Shown in pieces: positions 1 to 5,138 of a DNA stretch of 5,138 bases. The stretch comes from Gammaproteobacteria bacterium (GTDB taxonomy: Bacteria; Pseudomonadota; Gammaproteobacteria; Steroidobacterales; JACDCP01). The notes under the pieces are model-generated. The model saw only the letters and a list, made by a program, of their open reading frames with translations. It ran no database searches and was not told the origin of the DNA. The stretch's first letter is position 1. Each line of letters opens with the position of its first letter. The stretch covers positions 1 to 5,138 of the forward strand of contig JACDCP010000227.1 in the NCBI GenBank assembly GCA_013817465.1. Direction: 5' to 3'. A program made the position numbers and the translations under genes.

Positions 1-567
1 GCCCTGCACGGGCACCGGATAGACGAGCACGGGGATCGCGGGAAAGCGCCGCGCGAGCACGTGCAGGATGTCGCGAATCGCGGCGCCGGTCGGCGAGGTG
101 ATGAGGCCGATTCGCTGTGGCAGCGGCGGCAGCGCCTGCTTATGCGCGGCATCGAACAAGCCTTCGCCGGCAAGCTTCTGCTTCAGGACCTCGAACGCGC
201 GTCGCAAGGCGCCTTCGCCGGCCACTTCCATGTGCTCGACGATGAGCTGGAACTCGCCGCGGGTCTCGTACAGGCTCACGCGCGCGCGCACCAGCACCTG
301 CTGGCCGTCGGTGGGGCGAAATCCGAGCATGCGGCTCTGCTGCCGGAACATGGCGCAGCGCACCTGCGCGGCGGAATCCTTCAGCGAAAAATAGCAGTGG
401 CCGGACGAAGGGCAGGCGAAGTTTGACAGCTCGCCCACGAGCCAGAGCAGGGGGAAGCCGCCCTCCAGCAAGCCGCGCGCTTCGCGATTGAGCCGCGATA
501 CCGTGTAGACGTCGCGTTGCGGGATGAGAAGCTCGGACTGGAGCGGGGCGGGGCGCATTGCAGCCAT
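1..567 (-). CDS. xseA: Exodeoxyribonuclease VII large subunit (N-terminal 189 residues, cut by window edge)
   Basis: XseA is the large, catalytic subunit of exonuclease VII, which with several copies of XseB degrades single-stranded DNA to oligonucleotides in the cytoplasm during repair. The reverse strand reads from ATG at 567 off the window at position 1. Residues about 18-115 form the N-terminal OB-fold, with YTVSRLNREARGLLE, WLVGELSNF, SGHCYFSLKD, AQVRCAMFR and YETRGEFQLIVE all typical of the family. The start of the catalytic domain follows, with GEGLFD near 134-139 and the hallmark IGLITSPTGAAIRDILHVL at about 153-171. Roughly 260 residues are missing if the protein has the usual length of about 450. 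ATG at 567 has only a weak AGG 4 nt upstream; ATG at 558 (Met4) is an alternative. The gene is divergent from guaB, with a decayed locus between them. Family assignment is secure. Confidence 0.96.
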   Translation of the reverse strand, partial: MAAMRPAPLQSELLIPQRDVYTVSRLNREARGLLEGGFPLLWLVGELSNFACPSSGHCYFSLKDSAAQVRCAMFRQQSRMLGFRPTDGQQVLVRARVSLYETRGEFQLIVEHMEVAGEGALRRAFEVLKQKLAGEGLFDAAHKQALPPLPQRIGLITSPTGAAIRDILHVLARRFPAIPVLVYPVPVQG

Positions 568-655
568 GATACCTAGGCGAGCTGCCGGCGGGAAACCAGG
601 TTGGCGATTATCTCAGGGTCGCGAGGATCAACCGGAAACGCCGCTCAACTGCGAA

Positions 656-970
656 TCAAGCGTCCGTCGCCCACGCGGCGTGCAGCTCCCGCGCACGTTT
701 GCGAGCTGTGGACGGATCGAGCGAGCCGCTGGCGATCTCTTTGACCAGTGCTTCGTTGTCGCGCGCACGCAGCGCGTGCAGTGCGATTCCCACCTGATGC
801 GCAACTTCGGCGATCAGCTTTCGCTCATCGCGCGTGTACTCTTCGGATCGCGCGCCGCAGGCAAGCGCACCTCGCAGCACGCCGCGCACCGCCATCGGAA
901 AGACATAACCTTCGCTTCCGAGCGCACTGCTGACTTCACCCAGTCCGATTTCTATACGATCCGCCCGCAT
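656..970 (-). pseudogene. C-terminal fragment of a GAF-like sensor protein (probable remnant)
   Basis: In this frame residues from MRADRIEIGLGEVSSALG through FPMAVRGVLRGALACGAR, then YTRDERKLIAEVAHQVGIAL, have the pattern of a degenerate GAF domain: a basic segment, a FPM-x-VRG strand, an L-x-CGAR strand and a final amphipathic helix. I recall this C-terminal module from larger proteobacterial membrane sensor or hypothetical proteins. Here only about 104 residues from the first in-frame ATG (970) are left. The frame stays open upstream but runs antisense through the guaB promoter and into guaB, with no family-like sequence there, so the true N-terminus is missing. A membrane-anchor ORF (952-1092) reads into it out of frame, suggesting one gene with an internal deletion or frameshift. 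The stop lies 88 nt before the xseA start, in the same direction. A short functional protein cannot be excluded. Function unknown. Confidence 0.5.
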
Positions 971-1092
971 GGCGCGTCGACGGTGCGCCAGCCGAAAGGA
1001 AAATCGCCGGGCTCCACAAGAAAGGTGATGTAAACGACGCAGCCGACGGCCAACAGCGTTACGAGAAACCGGATTGACAGGCTTTTTCGCAT
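952..1092 (-). CDS. Small ORF with a single membrane segment; probable 5' remnant of the GAF-like gene
   Basis: ATG at 1092 opens a 46-codon frame ending in TAG at 952-954. The product begins MRKSLSIRF, so it has two basic residues, then a hydrophobic stretch at about residues 7-26 (leucine, valine, alanine, glycine, cysteine) that would act as an uncleaved signal-anchor. A short tail VEPGDFPFGW follows. The N-terminal layout looks genuine: positive residues, one membrane span, then an aromatic/proline exit. The tail is out of frame with the GAF-like fragment that overlaps its last 19 nt, so the last residues (about APCGRIV) are probably a frameshift product. I see no good Shine-Dalgarno sequence (only AAGC just before the ATG). 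It could be a real small membrane protein, but the simplest reading is the start of a broken sensor gene. Confidence 0.35.
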   Translation of the reverse strand: MRKSLSIRFLVTLLAVGCVVYITFLVEPGDFPFGWRTVDAPCGRIV

Positions 1093-1190
1093 GCTTGTTT
1101 TGAGCTTGCCGTACGGGGCCAAACCGCTCACGCTCGAGCAGATCGAAGGTCAGCGAAACCCTGGCCGAATATAAGTCATCCAGGTGCCGG

Positions 1191-1219
1191 TTTACCTGCG
1201 ACCGCGGCGCGCGTAAAAT
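1191..1219 (+). promoter_or_regulatory. sigma70-type promoter of the guaB-guaA-tadA operon, with GC-rich discriminator
   Basis: A -35 element TTTACC (1191-1196) and a -10 element TAAAAT (1214-1219, five of six consensus bases) are separated by exactly 17 bp. The bases after the -10 are CGCCCG, a GC-rich discriminator of the kind found at promoters under stringent (ppGpp/DksA) and growth-rate control; the E. coli guaBA promoter is known to be regulated this way. Transcription would start near 1226, leaving a leader of only about 20 nt, too short for a riboswitch. No convincing PurR box is visible. The -35 is imperfect (four of six), so the assignment rests mainly on spacing, the -10 and the position ahead of guaB. 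Confidence 0.7.
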
Positions 1220-1246
1220 CGCCCGTTTACATCGAGTTCGCGTCCG

Positions 1247-2713
1247 ATGCGCATCGCCCAGAAAGCCCTGACCTTCGACGACGTCCTTCTGCAGCCGGCC
1301 TGGTCCGACGTGCTGCCGCGCGATGTCGAGCTCGCGACGCTGCTGACCCCCGAAATTCCGCTGAATCTGCCACTGCTTTCGGCAGCGATGGACAGCGTCA
1401 CGGAATATCGCCTCGCCATCACACTCGCGCAGGAAGGCGGTATCGGCATCATTCACAAGAACATGACCGCCGCCGAGCAGGCGCGCGAGGTCGGCCGCGT
1501 CAAGAAGTTCGAAAGCGGTGTCATCAAGAATCCGATTACGGTGACGCCGGACGCGACCATACGCGAAGTCAACGCGCTCACCAGCGCGAAAAATATATCC
1601 GGCGTGCCGGTGGTCGATGGCCGCGAGCTGGTCGGCATCGTCACGCATCGAGACCTGCGATTCGAGAACCGGCTCGATGCCGCCGTCGCGACAGTCATGA
1701 CGCCGAAGGATCGGCTGGTGACGGTCAGGGAAGGCGCCGACAAGGATGAGGTGCTACTGCTGCTGCACAGGCATCGTATCGAGAAAGTGCTCGTCGTCGA
1801 CGACCAGTTCGCCCTCAAAGGCATGATCACTGCCAAGGATTTCCAGAAAGCGAAGGATTATCCGAACGCCTGCAAGGATGCGCGCGGCGCCTTGCGCGTC
1901 GGCGCCGCGGTCGGCACAGGCGCCGACACCGACGAGCGCGTCGATGCACTCGTCGAGGCCGGTGTCGACGTGATCGTCGTCGATACTTCGCACGGACATA
2001 CGCGCGGCGTGCTCGACCGCGTGAAGCGCATCAAGTCCGCGCACCCGGAAATGCAGGTCATCGGCGGCAACGTGGTGACGGCCGACGGCGCGCTGGCGCT
2101 CGTCGACGCGGGCGTCGACGGCGTCAAGGTCGGCATTGGACCGGGCTCGATCTGCACGACCCGCATCATCGCCGGCGTTGGTGTGCCGCAGATCTCGGCG
2201 GTGGCTAATGTGGCCGCGGCGCTCGAAAAACGAGGCGTGCCGCTCATCGCCGATGGCGGCATCCGCTACTCGGGCGACATCGCCAAGGCGATCGTTGCGG
2301 GCGCGCACTCGATCATGATCGGCGGCCTGTTTGCCGGCACCGAGGAATCACCGGGCGAAGTCGAGCTTTATCAGGGCCGCTCCTACAAGACGTACCGCGG
2401 CATGGGCTCGCTCGGCGCCATGGCCCAGCAGTACGGCTCTTCCGACCGGTATTTTCAGGATCCGACCGACGAGATCGAAAAGCTGGTGCCCGAAGGCATC
2501 GAGGGCCGCGTGCCCTATAAGGGCTCGCTGGTCACGATCGTGCACCAGCTCGCCGGCGGCCTGCGCGCGGCGATGGGCTACACCGGCAGCCGCAACATTG
2601 AAGAGATGCGCACCAAGCCGAAGTTTCTGCGCATCACGAACGCTGGCATCCGTGAGAGTCATGTGCACGACGTGGCGATCACCAAGGAGGCGCCGAACTA
2701 TCGTGCAGACTGA
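1247..2713 (+). CDS. guaB: Inosine-5'-monophosphate dehydrogenase
   Basis: GuaB oxidises IMP to XMP with NAD+, the committed and rate-limiting step of GMP synthesis, as a cytoplasmic tetramer/octamer. The 488-residue length equals that of E. coli GuaB. The protein opens with ALTFDDVLLQP, and the (beta/alpha)8 barrel is interrupted by two CBS domains at about residues 93-205 (GVPVVDGRELVGIVTHRDL in the first, KGMITAKDF in the second), which usually bind adenine or guanine nucleotides for allosteric control. The catalytic loop GIGPGSICTTR places the nucleophilic cysteine at 303. Phosphate-binding ADGG is at 336-339, and the mobile flap carries Arg401-Tyr402. Every key residue is present. The ATG at 1247 fits the family N-terminus, although its ribosome site is weak (only GAG at 1234-1236). 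First gene of the operon, 28 nt before guaA. Confidence 0.99.
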   Translation: MRIAQKALTFDDVLLQPAWSDVLPRDVELATLLTPEIPLNLPLLSAAMDSVTEYRLAITLAQEGGIGIIHKNMTAAEQAREVGRVKKFESGVIKNPITVTPDATIREVNALTSAKNISGVPVVDGRELVGIVTHRDLRFENRLDAAVATVMTPKDRLVTVREGADKDEVLLLLHRHRIEKVLVVDDQFALKGMITAKDFQKAKDYPNACKDARGALRVGAAVGTGADTDERVDALVEAGVDVIVVDTSHGHTRGVLDRVKRIKSAHPEMQVIGGNVVTADGALALVDAGVDGVKVGIGPGSICTTRIIAGVGVPQISAVANVAAALEKRGVPLIADGGIRYSGDIAKAIVAGAHSIMIGGLFAGTEESPGEVELYQGRSYKTYRGMGSLGAMAQQYGSSDRYFQDPTDEIEKLVPEGIEGRVPYKGSLVTIVHQLAGGLRAAMGYTGSRNIEEMRTKPKFLRITNAGIRESHVHDVAITKEAPNYRAD

Positions 2714-2730
2714 CCGCGCCCCACGCCTGC

Positions 2731-2744
2731 AGGAGCCGGCCGTG
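2731..2744 (+). promoter_or_regulatory. Ribosome binding site deciding the GTG start of guaA
   Basis: AGGAG at 2731-2735 lies 6 nt ahead of GTG at 2742-2744. This start gives a 526-residue GuaA, against 525 in E. coli, and puts the conserved RILILDFGAQYTQ close to the N-terminus as in the family. The competing in-frame GTG at 2703 would overlap guaB by 11 nt and add 13 unconserved residues. The AAGGAGG at 2684-2690 is 12 nt from it and is explained by the conserved guaB codons for Thr-Lys-Glu. Confidence 0.7.
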
Positions 2745-4322
2745 CCGGCGAGCGGCATTCACGCGCAGCGTATCCTGATCCTCGATTTCGGCGCCCAGTA
2801 CACGCAGCTCATCGCACGCCGTGTGCGCGAGGCAGGTGTTTATTCCGAGATTCACCCCTGGGATGCGAGCGACGCGCAGATCCGCGCATTCGCGCCGAGC
2901 GGCATCATCCTCTCGGGCGGTCCGGAATCCGTCAATGTTGCCGCGCCACCCACAGTCGCCGCCGCGGTCTTCGAGGCCGGCGTGCCGGTGCTCGGCATCT
3001 GCTACGGCATGCAGGCGATGGCGGCACAGCTTGGCGGCAGAGTCGCCACGTCGGCCGGGCGCGAGTTCGGCTATGCGCGCGTGCGCGCCACGGCTGAATC
3101 GGAGCTGCTCGGCACGCTCAACGACGGCACCGACGCCGAGGGCCGCCGGCTGCTCGACGTGTGGATGAGCCATGGCGACCGCGTGGATGCGCTGCCGCCG
3201 GGCTTCATCGCCATTGCCGCCAGCGACAATGCACCATTCGCCGCCATGGCCGACGAGCGGCGTCATTACTACGGTCTGCAGTTCCACCCGGAAGTCACGC
3301 ATACGACGCAGGGTGCGCACATCATCGAGCGTTTCGTGCATGGCATCTGCGGCTGTCCGTCCGACTGGACGCCCGGCAACATCGTCAGCGAGGCTGTCGC
3401 TGCGGTCCGCCGCGAGGTCGGCACAAACCGCGTGCTGCTTGCCCTGTCCGGCGGCGTCGACTCCTCCGTGGCCGCCGCGCTGCTGCACGAGGCGCTCGGG
3501 CCACAGCTCGTCTGCGTGTTCGTCGACACCGGTCTGCTGCGCCTCAACGAGGGCGACGAGGTCATGCAGACTTTCGCCGAGCATCTGGGTGTGAATGTCG
3601 TTCGCGTCGATGCCGAAGAGCGTTTCATCGGTGCGCTGGCGGGCGTCAGCGATCCAGAAGCCAAGCGCAAGATCATCGGCGCGAAGTTTATAGAGGTGTT
3701 CGAGGAACAGGCCAGGCATTTGCAAGGTGTCGACTGGCTCGCGCAGGGCACGATTTATCCGGACGTCATTGAATCGGCCGGCGCGAAAAGCGCCAAAGCG
3801 CACGTCATCAAGTCGCATCACAACGTGGGCGGCCTGCCGGAAATCATGAACCTGAAGCTCATCGAGCCTTTGCGCGAGCTGTTCAAGGACGAAGTACGAC
3901 GCATTGGCATCGAGTTGGGACTGCCTCCGGCGATGGTGTACAGGCACCCGTTTCCGGGCCCCGGCCTCGGTGTGCGCATCCTCGGCGAGGTCACGAAGGC
4001 GCATGCCGACCTGCTGCGGCGGGCCGATCACATATTTATCGAAGAGCTCAGACGCCACGAGCTGTACGACAAGACGAGCCAGGCGTTCGCGGTGTTCCTG
4101 CCTGTGCGCTCGGTCGGAGTCATGGGAGACGGCCGGCGTTATGAGTACGTGATTGCGCTGCGCGCCGTCGAGACGGTCGATTTCATGACTGCCCGCTGGG
4201 CGCGGCTACCTTATGACTTCCTGGACGGCGTGTCGCGCCGGATCATCAATGAAGTGGACGGCATCGCGCGCGTTGTCTACGATATTTCGGGCAAGCCGCC
4301 CGCAACTATCGAGTGGGAGTGA
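2742..4322 (+). CDS. guaA: GMP synthase (glutamine-hydrolysing)
   Basis: GuaA converts XMP to GMP using ATP and ammonia released from glutamine, in the cytoplasm, usually as a dimer. With the GTG start at 2742 the product is 526 residues. The N-terminal class I glutamine amidotransferase domain (about 1-205) has the triad Cys87 (GICYG), His182 and Glu184 (QFHPEV), each one residue off the E. coli numbering. The ATP-pyrophosphatase domain follows, with P-loop SGGVDSS at 236-242 and the downstream QGTIYPDVIES and KSHHNVGG motifs for AMP and substrate binding. The C-terminal dimerisation domain holds HPFPGPGLGVRILGE and ends KPPATIEWE, the normal family terminus. All catalytic residues are intact. 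It lies 28 nt after guaB, and its TGA overlaps the tadA GTG by 4 nt, so translation of the two is probably coupled. Confidence 0.98.
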   Translation: MPASGIHAQRILILDFGAQYTQLIARRVREAGVYSEIHPWDASDAQIRAFAPSGIILSGGPESVNVAAPPTVAAAVFEAGVPVLGICYGMQAMAAQLGGRVATSAGREFGYARVRATAESELLGTLNDGTDAEGRRLLDVWMSHGDRVDALPPGFIAIAASDNAPFAAMADERRHYYGLQFHPEVTHTTQGAHIIERFVHGICGCPSDWTPGNIVSEAVAAVRREVGTNRVLLALSGGVDSSVAAALLHEALGPQLVCVFVDTGLLRLNEGDEVMQTFAEHLGVNVVRVDAEERFIGALAGVSDPEAKRKIIGAKFIEVFEEQARHLQGVDWLAQGTIYPDVIESAGAKSAKAHVIKSHHNVGGLPEIMNLKLIEPLRELFKDEVRRIGIELGLPPAMVYRHPFPGPGLGVRILGEVTKAHADLLRRADHIFIEELRRHELYDKTSQAFAVFLPVRSVGVMGDGRRYEYVIALRAVETVDFMTARWARLPYDFLDGVSRRIINEVDGIARVVYDISGKPPATIEWE

Positions 4323-4792
4323 TCGAAGACTCCGTCCCGCTACCCGGCGAAGATGTATCTTTCATGCGCGCGGCCCTGAGCCTTGCCGAACGCGCTCAGG
4401 GGCAGGGAGAAGTGCCGGTCGGCGCCGTGTTGGTGCACGACGGGCGCATCGTCGGCGAAGGATTCAATCGGCCGATCTCCACGTGCGACCCGACCGCGCA
4501 TGCCGAAATGGTCGCTTTGCGCGAAGCGGCCGGGCACCTTGGCACCTACCGTCTTTTGAACACGACGCTTTACTGCACGCTCGAGCCTTGCGCCATGTGC
4601 GCCGGTGGCCTCGTGCATGCGCGAGTCGCGCGGCTCGTCTTCGGCGCGCGCGATCCCAAGGCCGGCGCCTGCGGCAGCGTGCTCAATCTGCTCGATGCGC
4701 GCGAGCTTAATCATCGCGTCGTCTGCACGGGCGGTGTGCTGGAGGAGGAGTGCGGCGCGTTACTGCGCGCGTTCTTTGCAGCGCGTCGCTGA
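4319..4792 (+). CDS. tadA: tRNA-specific adenosine-34 deaminase
   Basis: TadA hydrolytically deaminates the wobble adenosine of tRNA-Arg(ACG) to inosine so that one tRNA reads CGU, CGC and CGA; it acts as a zinc-dependent homodimer. From GTG at 4319 the product is 157 residues. The zinc/catalytic motif is His61-Ala-Glu63 (TAHAEM), with the other zinc ligands Cys91 and Cys94 in LEPCAMCAG. EVPVGAVLV and EGFNRPI upstream and FGARDPKAGACGS and LNHRV downstream are TadA signatures that separate it from guanine or cytidine deaminases. The GTG shares GTGA with the guaA stop and has GAG 5 nt upstream. GTG at 4313 and ATG at 4364 are possible starts, but ATG 4364 leaves a shorter N-terminus than usual. 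It is the last operon gene; a long inverted repeat starts one base after its stop. Confidence 0.95.
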   Translation: MIEDSVPLPGEDVSFMRAALSLAERAQGQGEVPVGAVLVHDGRIVGEGFNRPISTCDPTAHAEMVALREAAGHLGTYRLLNTTLYCTLEPCAMCAGGLVHARVARLVFGARDPKAGACGSVLNLLDARELNHRVVCTGGVLEEECGALLRAFFAARR

Positions 4793-4880
4793 CGGAAAAG
4801 GGGACATTCCTGATTTCGCCGATCGCATAGCCAAACGACAGGAACCTTTCCTTGCGAAATCAGGAATGTCCCCTTTTCCG
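4793..4880. repeat. 88-bp palindromic element with perfect 27-bp inverted arms
   Basis: The left arm (4793-4819) and right arm (4854-4880) are exact reverse complements over 27 bp; the arms contain the core AAAAGGGGACATTCCTGATT. The 34-nt loop holds a smaller hairpin, AGGAA (4840-4844) pairing with TTCCT (4848-4852). The element starts one base after the tadA stop. Cores of the form AAAAGGGGACATTC are, as I recall, common intergenic repeats in Proteobacteria, sometimes near IS200-like REP transposases (TnpA_REP/RAYT). No transposase gene is present here, so it would be a non-autonomous copy. Transcribed, it would form a very stable hairpin that could halt or protect the 3' end of the operon mRNA, but no U-tract follows it. 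Confidence 0.85.
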
Positions 4881-4901
4881 CCCTCGCAGACAAGATACAA
4901 G

Positions 4902-4922
4902 GGCGGACTTCAGCCTGCCGCC
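4902..4922. repeat. Possible degenerate REP-like hairpin between the two larger repeats
   Basis: GGCGG (4902-4906) can pair with CCGCC (4918-4922) around an 11-nt loop containing CTTCAGCC. The segment resembles, imperfectly, the GGGCTTCAGCCC-type REP hairpins common in Gammaproteobacteria. The rest of the spacer 4881-4946 shows nothing I can identify. The short stem could be chance. Confidence 0.25.
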
Positions 4923-4955
4923 TGACGCGCCGAAACCTGCTCTGCCTAACAGGTT

Positions 4956-4985
4956 GTTGAAAAAGCCATCCATGGCTTTTTCAAC
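4956..4985. repeat. Hairpin 1 of the 3' repeat cluster
   Basis: GTTGAAAAAGCCA (4956-4968) and TGGCTTTTTCAAC (4973-4985) form a perfect 13-bp stem with loop TCCA. The A-tract/GCCA/TGGC/T-tract order resembles a bidirectional intrinsic terminator with a short GC core, so it might end tadA-operon transcription weakly. Confidence 0.8.
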
Positions 4986-4988
4986 TCT

Positions 4989-5018
4989 GCAATCCGAAAA
5001 TTGCGATTTTCGGATTGC
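4989..5018. repeat. Hairpin 2 of the 3' repeat cluster
   Basis: GCAATCCGAAAAT (4989-5001) and ATTTTCGGATTGC (5006-5018) form a perfect 13-bp stem with loop TGCG. It is the same total size as hairpin 1 (30 nt) and lies 3 nt after it. Confidence 0.8.
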
Positions 5019-5021
5019 GAG

Positions 5022-5052
5022 CATTTTCAAGAACTTGCGGTTCTCGAAAATG
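5022..5052. repeat. Hairpin 3 of the 3' repeat cluster
   Basis: CATTTTC (5022-5028) plus AGAAC (5030-5034) pair with GTTCT (5040-5044) plus GAAAATG (5046-5052). The only mismatch is A5029 against C5045, and the loop is TTGCG. Confidence 0.75.
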
Positions 5053-5072
5053 GCGATGCATCCCTGCATCGC
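5053..5072. repeat. Hairpin 4 of the 3' repeat cluster
   Basis: GCGATGCA (5053-5060) and TGCATCGC (5065-5072) form a perfect 8-bp stem with loop TCCC, directly abutting hairpin 3. Confidence 0.75.
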
Positions 5073-5073
5073 A

Positions 5074-5113
5074 TAACAGGCTGTTGAAAACGGAGTTTTT
5101 CAACAGCCTGTTA
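5074..5113. repeat. Hairpin 5 of the 3' repeat cluster (contains the right terminal repeat)
   Basis: The arms 5074-5090 and 5097-5113 (TAACAGGCTGTTGAAAA and its complement) form a perfect 17-bp stem around the 6-nt loop CGGAGT. The left arm repeats, with one change, the sequence that begins the whole element at 4947, so the terminal repeat occurs here twice, head to head. Confidence 0.85.
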
Positions 5114-5138
5114 ACCTTCAGCGTTCGCAGGGCTGTCG

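Larger units (their letters stand above)
4947..5113. mobile_element. MITE-like 167-bp element with 18-bp terminal inverted repeats, built of five hairpins
   Basis: The element starts TAACAGGTTGTTGAAAAA (4947-4964) and ends TTTTTCAACAGCCTGTTA (5096-5113); these are inverted repeats with one mismatch. Inside, five hairpins follow one another almost without gaps: 4956-4985, 4989-5018, 5022-5052, 5053-5072 and 5074-5113. Both ends carry a TA dinucleotide, which could be a TA target duplication of the Tc1/IS630 type or simply part of the repeat. It has no credible coding capacity and is visibly richer in A and T than the flanking genes. The layout suits a non-autonomous mobile element (MITE or REP cluster). 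Its mobilising transposase is not in the window, and the family name is unknown to me. Confidence 0.65.

Noticed and set aside
524..1033. Plus-strand open frame of 169 codons over the xseA start and the GAF-like remnant
   Set aside because: It overlaps the certain xseA 5' end, has low-complexity Arg-rich translation with no motif, and the opposite strand explains the region better.
1169..1174. TATATT as a -10 box for a minus-strand promoter of the small membrane ORF
   Set aside because: No acceptable -35 lies at the right distance upstream on that strand, and an AT-rich hexamer alone is weak evidence.
1220..1246. Purine/guanine riboswitch ahead of guaB
   Set aside because: The predicted leader is only about 20 nt and no aptamer-like fold is visible.
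979..1648. Upstream part of the minus-strand frame that contains the GAF-like fragment
   Set aside because: It runs antisense through the guaB promoter and the first third of guaB and shows no family-like pattern, so a 330-residue protein is not credible.
2331..2702. Upstream extension of the guaA frame inside guaB
   Set aside because: It is only the open alternative frame within guaB. The translated stretch is Arg/Ala/Pro-rich and unlike any GuaA N-terminus; real GuaA sequence begins just before RILILDFG.
2679..4058. Long minus-strand open frame (459 codons) antisense to guaA
   Set aside because: It mirrors guaA in a GC-rich sequence where antisense stops are rare. Its composition is rich in Arg, His, Asp and Ala with no recognisable motif, whereas GuaA on the plus strand is complete with all catalytic residues.
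4852..5076. Small ORFs on both strands inside the repeats after tadA
   Set aside because: They consist of palindromic repeat DNA read through, lack ribosome sites, and the peptides mirror the hairpin arms.
4947..5113. CRISPR array
   Set aside because: The near-regular 30-nt units are self-complementary hairpins with different sequences, not identical direct repeats separated by unique spacers.
5111..5138. End of a convergent minus-strand gene at the right edge
   Set aside because: Two frames give short tails ending at TGA (5118-5120) or at TAA (5111-5113) inside the terminal repeat. Only 6 to 8 codons are visible, too few to support a gene.

Overview
The window is a GC-rich chromosomal housekeeping locus from a proteobacterium. 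The order xseA (minus strand), then a divergent guaB-guaA, with tadA next, resembles the xseA/guaBA neighbourhood of Gammaproteobacteria. All proteins look gammaproteobacterial (GuaB is 488 aa; GuaA numbering is one residue off E. coli). A Xanthomonadales-, Nevskiales- or Steroidobacter-like organism would fit, but that placement is inference and a betaproteobacterium is not excluded.

Layout: positions 1-567 (minus) hold the N-terminal 189 residues of exonuclease VII large subunit, cut by the window edge. Positions 568-1190 carry no intact gene. They hold, on the minus strand, a 46-codon ORF with one membrane segment (952-1092) running into an out-of-frame C-terminal GAF-like fragment (656-970), probably the collapsed remains of one membrane sensor gene. 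A strong sigma70-type promoter (1191-1219) with a GC-rich discriminator drives guaB (1247-2713), guaA (GTG start, 2742-4322) and tadA (GTG start, 4319-4792) on the plus strand. The 28-nt guaB/guaA gap and 4-nt guaA/tadA overlap indicate one operon. GuaB oxidises IMP to XMP, GuaA aminates XMP to GMP, and TadA deaminates the tRNA wobble adenosine to inosine. Two steps of GMP synthesis are therefore joined to a tRNA-editing enzyme.

From one base after the tadA stop to near the window end (4793-5113) there is no gene but dense repeat structure. An 88-bp element has perfect 27-bp inverted arms. A second, 167-bp element has 18-bp terminal inverted repeats, and almost all of its length is occupied by five consecutive hairpins. 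This repeat block is the most unusual part of the window. It looks like REP/MITE-type non-autonomous mobile DNA that may also act as the 3' boundary of the operon. I see no new multi-gene defence or biosynthetic system here.
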